Source: Trueperaceae bacterium (GTDB taxonomy: Bacteria > Deinococcota > Deinococci > Deinococcales > Trueperaceae). From it: a DNA stretch of 64,000 nucleotides. Every line of letters begins with the position of its first letter. Position 1 is the first letter of the stretch. The position numbers were made by a program, and so were the translations under genes. Of the stretch, positions 60,853-64,000 are shown one piece after another. The notes beneath the pieces were generated by a model, which was given only the letters and a program-made list of their open reading frames with translations, was not told the origin of the DNA and searched no databases. The stretch spans positions 81,024-145,023 of the forward strand of contig PAMQ01000015.1 of NCBI GenBank assembly GCA_002707365.1. The letters run 5' to 3'.

Positions 60853-63309
60853 ATGACCGAAGCGAACGAACCTCCCGATTTTGACAAGGTCATCCCTGTA
60901 TGCCCAGTACGGGCATCAGTTCTTTATCCAAGTATGGTCATGCCTATCGATGCTGGGAGGCCAATATCGATTCAGGCGATAAACGCAGCTATTGATCGGG
61001 AACACACTATCGTGATTGCGAGCCAGAAAGATCGGGAGGTCGAAGAGCCAGGGCCAGAAGATCTATTCCGCATTGGTACTGTCTGCAATATCATGAGAAT
61101 GAAGAAAAACCCAGATGGTGGAATACAAATGCTAGTGCGAGCATTTGCCCGAGTACGGATAGTAGACTATATAACCTCAGATGGATTAATTGAGGCTAAA
61201 ATCGAGAGTCTGGATATACCTGATGGTGACGATGTCATCCTCGAAGCTGCTTACAGAGAGCTAAAGGAGAAATTCGCAGAGTTGGTCGAAGCGGGTAGCC
61301 GCAACCTACAAACAGATGTGGCCCAGTTTGTACTTAATTTAGAAGACCCTGGACAATTTGCGGACTACATTTCTTTCCACCTAGACTTCCGTATCGAAGA
61401 CAAACAAGCAGTTCTTGAATCTGAAAGTGTCGCAGAACGACTAAGGAAAGTGCTGCTGCTCATAGACACAGAGCTAGAACTGCAAGAAACACAACGGCGT
61501 CTACAACGCGAGGTTAAGGACGAAATAGACCGAAATCAAAGAGAATATTTTCTTCGGGAACAAATCAAGGCCTTGCAAAAGGAACTCAACGGCTCGGCAG
61601 AAGAAGACGACGAGATTGAAGCATTCAACAATAAACTTACTGAACTAGACCTTCCTGAGGCAGCTATGAAGGAGGCTCAAAGAGAACTTAATCGCCTAGC
61701 AAGAATGCATCCAGACTCTGCAGAAGCGTCGGTTATCAGGACGTATCTCACAACGATCATAGAATTACCATGGAACATCCGGAGTGAAGATGTTCTTGAG
61801 ATGACAAAGGCGGGAGTGATCCTTGACGAGGATCATTATGGCCTTGACAAAGTTAAGGACCGAGTCCTTGAATATCTTGCCGTCAGAAAACTGAAAGCCG
61901 ACCAAGCGGAACGTGGTCAACTAGATGACAATGAAATCAACAGAGGCCCAATTTTGTTATTTGTTGGGCCACCTGGAGTAGGAAAAACGTCCATAGCCAA
62001 ATCAATTGCTAAAGCACTGGGTAGGGAGTACGTACGAATATCACTAGGAGGCGCTCGTGACGAAAGTGATATTCGAGGCCACAGAAGAACATATATCGGC
62101 TCCATGCCTGGACGAATCCTACAGGGCATAAGACAAGCCGGCACAAAGAATCCAGTATTTTTACTCGATGAAGTAGATAAGCTTGGAATCTCGTATCAAG
62201 GAGATCCCTCGAGCGCTCTATTGGAAGTGCTTGACCCTGCACAGAACAATAGCTTTGTTGATCACTACCTAGGAGTTCCATTCGATCTTTCAGAGGTACT
62301 GTTTGTTTCTACGGCAAACTTCGCACAACAAATCCCGGAAGCACTGATGGATCGAATGGAACTAATCGAATTCTCGAGCTATATCGAATACGAAAAGCTT
62401 GAAATCGCTAAACGCTATCTCGTTCCACGACAAATCCGGGAGAACGGTCTCGAAAAGCGTCAGATCAGAATCAGCGATAGCGCTTTATCTAGACTAGTTA
62501 CCGCATATACTCGCGAGGCTGGAGTGAGAAACCTTGAGCGTACTATAGGCACGGTTGCTCGAAAGGCAGCCCGTAGGATCGCTGATGGGAAAGTAAAACG
62601 CGTGCGAATAACCGAACGAGGTTTAGAGAGTCTTCTTGGACCAGAACGTTTTACCCCTGAAAGCGAAGCAGAAGATAACCTTGTCGGGGTAGCTACGGGC
62701 ATGTATTACACGCCCGTTGGAGGCGACATTCTCTTCGTTGAGTCTTCGGTCACGCAGGGCAAGGGTGGATTAGTCCTTACTGGCCAACTCGGTGAGGTTA
62801 TGAAGGAATCCGCGCGAGCTGCGTTAACCTATGCGAAACGTAATGCTCAACGTTTTGGCATAGGGCAAGACCTTCTCGACGAAAACGAACTTCACATTCA
62901 TCTTCCTGCTGGAGCGGTTCCCAAAGAAGGGCCTAGCGCAGGTCTGGCCCTTGCTACTTCCTTAATAAGCGCTCTCACGGATGTTCCAGTCCGAAAAGAC
63001 GTAGCAATGACTGGAGAAGTCACTCTCCGAGGCCGAGTCCTGCCTATCGGTGGTTTGAAAGAAAAGATTCTTGGGGCTAAACGAGCCGGGATCCGTCACA
63101 TCCTCTATCCAGGGAAAAACCTTCCCGACATGAAGGATATTCCTAACCACCTTAAGAAAAGTCTACATTTGCATAATGTAGACCATCTTGACGAAGTCTT
63201 GGATTACGCACTAGTCGGTGGCCTAAAAGCATTAGAAAAAAATGCCAAGACGAAAAATAAAATATCTCGAAAAAAGCCCGAAAAGCCCCAAGCTCCAGCA
63301 CAGGCCTAA
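60853..63309 (+). CDS. lon: Lon, ATP-dependent protease
   Basis: A hexameric AAA+ protease that degrades damaged and regulatory proteins. From ATG 60853, with AGGAG six bases upstream, it has 818 aa. The N-terminal substrate domain is followed by a coiled coil ([22 protein letters not shown]). Walker A GPPGVGKT is near 371, Walker [10 protein letters not shown], and the protease dyad is Ser695 in [10 protein letters not shown] and Lys736 in GGLKEKI. A basic Lys/Pro-rich tail ends the protein. An upstream in-frame TTG (60781) lies just after the -10 box and is rejected. Confidence 0.96.
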   Translation: MTEANEPPDFDKVIPVCPVRASVLYPSMVMPIDAGRPISIQAINAAIDREHTIVIASQKDREVEEPGPEDLFRIGTVCNIMRMKKNPDGGIQMLVRAFARVRIVDYITSDGLIEAKIESLDIPDGDDVILEAAYRELKEKFAELVEAGSRNLQTDVAQFVLNLEDPGQFADYISFHLDFRIEDKQAVLESESVAERLRKVLLLIDTELELQETQRRLQREVKDEIDRNQREYFLREQIKALQKELNGSAEEDDEIEAFNNKLTELDLPEAAMKEAQRELNRLARMHPDSAEASVIRTYLTTIIELPWNIRSEDVLEMTKAGVILDEDHYGLDKVKDRVLEYLAVRKLKADQAERGQLDDNEINRGPILLFVGPPGVGKTSIAKSIAKALGREYVRISLGGARDESDIRGHRRTYIGSMPGRILQGIRQAGTKNPVFLLDEVDKLGISYQGDPSSALLEVLDPAQNNSFVDHYLGVPFDLSEVLFVSTANFAQQIPEALMDRMELIEFSSYIEYEKLEIAKRYLVPRQIRENGLEKRQIRISDSALSRLVTAYTREAGVRNLERTIGTVARKAARRIADGKVKRVRITERGLESLLGPERFTPESEAEDNLVGVATGMYYTPVGGDILFVESSVTQGKGGLVLTGQLGEVMKESARAALTYAKRNAQRFGIGQDLLDENELHIHLPAGAVPKEGPSAGLALATSLISALTDVPVRKDVAMTGEVTLRGRVLPIGGLKEKILGAKRAGIRHILYPGKNLPDMKDIPNHLKKSLHLHNVDHLDEVLDYALVGGLKALEKNAKTKNKISRKKPEKPQAPAQA

Positions 63310-63350
63310 TAGTCAGCTTGCGGCCATAATGATGCTTGCCTCACCGGATG

Positions 63351-63368
63351 ATAAGTATTCATACTTAT
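63351..63368. promoter_or_regulatory. tight palindrome between lon and tpiA
   Basis: ATAAGTAT-tc-ATACTTAT has 8-bp perfect arms and a 2-nt centre. No T-run follows, and the loop is too small for a good terminator. It is centred about 50 bp before the predicted tpiA start, like a regulator site. Confidence 0.45.
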
Positions 63369-63396
63369 TCCAGCAATCGCTTTCAGATGGGTGAGG

Positions 63397-63402
63397 TATC
63401 CT
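63397..63402 (+). promoter_or_regulatory. leaderless -10 box of tpiA
   Basis: TATCCT (TANNNT) ends exactly 7 nt before ATG 63410. No Shine-Dalgarno is present. Confidence 0.6.
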
Positions 63403-63409
63403 GAAGCCC

Positions 63410-64000
63410 ATGATTACTCCACTCATCGCAGGTAACTGGAAAATGCAAAAATCTCCCAGCGAAGCCTTGGCTTGGCTAGAAGGGTTCATCGGCGACCTCA
63501 CAAAAATTAACTATAGCCATGCCGATATCCTCCTTAACGTCCCTGCCACCCATATTGCATCCTTAGCAAAGTGTTTGGGGGAATCCCCAGTAACTTTAGG
63601 TGGACAGGACCTAAGCGAACATGACGAAGGTGCTTTCACAGGAGAAATATCGGGGTCAATGCTAAGAGATGCGGGTGCTACATTTGTTCTGGTAGGACAC
63701 TCCGAACGGCGACAGTATCATCATGAAAATGACGAACTAGTAAACCGCAAAATACAAGCCGCACGCCGACATGATTTAGTGCCAATACTATGTGTCGGAG
63801 AAACGAAATCCCAGCGTGATGAGGGTCACGCAATCCAAGTCGTATTGAAACAGTTGCGCACGGCGCTAAACGGGGTTGAATTGCGTCATCATGACGACTG
63901 TGCCATTGCTTATGAGCCGGTTTGGGCCATAGGCACAGGCCAAACCGCCACTGCAACTGATGCGCAAGAAATGCTATCTGTTATCCGCAACGACCTTAAA
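63410..64000 (+). CDS. tpiA: Triosephosphate isomerase (3' partial)
   Basis: Interconverts dihydroxyacetone phosphate and glyceraldehyde 3-phosphate in glycolysis and gluconeogenesis. The frame is open to the window's last base, giving 197 of about 250 residues. Active-site residues are present: Asn9 and Lys11 in AGNWKM, His97 in VLVGHSERRQY and the catalytic Glu169 in AYEPVWAIGTG. GGQDLSEHDEGAFTGE is also typical. ATG 63410 is fixed by the family N-terminus (MITPLIAGNWKM) and a -10 box 7 nt upstream. Missing are the phosphate-gripping C-terminal loops, beyond the edge. Confidence 0.95.
   Translation, partial: MITPLIAGNWKMQKSPSEALAWLEGFIGDLTKINYSHADILLNVPATHIASLAKCLGESPVTLGGQDLSEHDEGAFTGEISGSMLRDAGATFVLVGHSERRQYHHENDELVNRKIQAARRHDLVPILCVGETKSQRDEGHAIQVVLKQLRTALNGVELRHHDDCAIAYEPVWAIGTGQTATATDAQEMLSVIRNDLK

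Noticed and set aside
1-64000. Prophage, insertion sequences, CRISPR arrays or defence islands
   Set aside because: No transposase, integrase, cas or phage structural genes and no regularly spaced repeats were seen; the HNH protein belongs to a stand-alone conserved family.

Overview
The window is a dense stretch of bacterial chromosome: 55 protein-coding genes and one tRNA, with short intergenic gaps, many 1-4 nt start/stop overlaps, and no phage, insertion sequence, rRNA or CRISPR. The best taxonomic guess is a lineage of Deinococcota (Deinococcus-Thermus). The elongation factor P closely matches my recollection of the Thermus protein, including the segment YQHQK-GRGGAKVVAKFKNL. A moaC-overlapping gene looks like DUF1999, a family I know from Thermus. 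bshC (bacillithiol) is present. At least eleven genes carry a TANNNT box exactly 7 nt before the start codon, which is the leaderless layout described for Deinococcus. The base composition looks moderate (roughly mid-40s percent G+C by eye), unlike the GC-rich cultured Deinococcus and Thermus, so an uncultured lower-GC relative is likely. This placement is inference.

Layout. 1-9099: guaB (5' cut by the window edge), bshC, comB and a WecG/TagA glycosyltransferase, then the purine operon purQ-purL-purF on the minus strand. 9153-13206: tRNA-Leu(CAA)-secG, an oligopeptide ABC ATPase pair (oppD-oppF) and a prenyl diphosphate synthase. 13363-17571 (minus): efp-accB-accC-nusB-folD-DUF212. 18029-18985: dus.

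19048-28872 is the most interesting part. A tightly coupled run encodes a serine-palmitoyltransferase-like enzyme, a BcerS/YghO-like N-acyltransferase, a CPBP membrane protein and a CerR-like NAD(P)-dependent reductase. It is followed by an MGDG-synthase-type glycosyltransferase, a flippase-like membrane protein and a FtsX/LolD-type ABC exporter. Together these look like a complete (glyco)ceramide synthesis and export locus.

29081-41213: ddl, an HNH nuclease, rsmD, secA, pyrF, a secreted unknown, a FakA-like kinase, DUF503, DUF1999, moaC, truA and a PAP2 phosphatase. 41324-48541: mnmE, a small unknown, DUF368 (PopT-type undecaprenyl-phosphate translocase), a zinc alcohol dehydrogenase, two tandem signal peptidases, an HD-domain protein and pgl. 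48831-64000: ribosomal protein S1 with long acidic tails and a strong terminator, a LemA-like protein, mnmA, lapA-recJ, a fused FAD/Fe-S oxidoreductase, argS, lon and tpiA (3' cut by the window edge).

Most genes are housekeeping: nucleotide synthesis, fatty acid initiation, translation and tRNA modification, secretion, and the lipid-carrier/cell-wall cycle. Candidate regulatory sites include a CRP-type palindrome before rsmD, an 8-7-8 inverted repeat at the lon promoter, a tight palindrome before tpiA, and alternative hairpins upstream of secA and mnmE.
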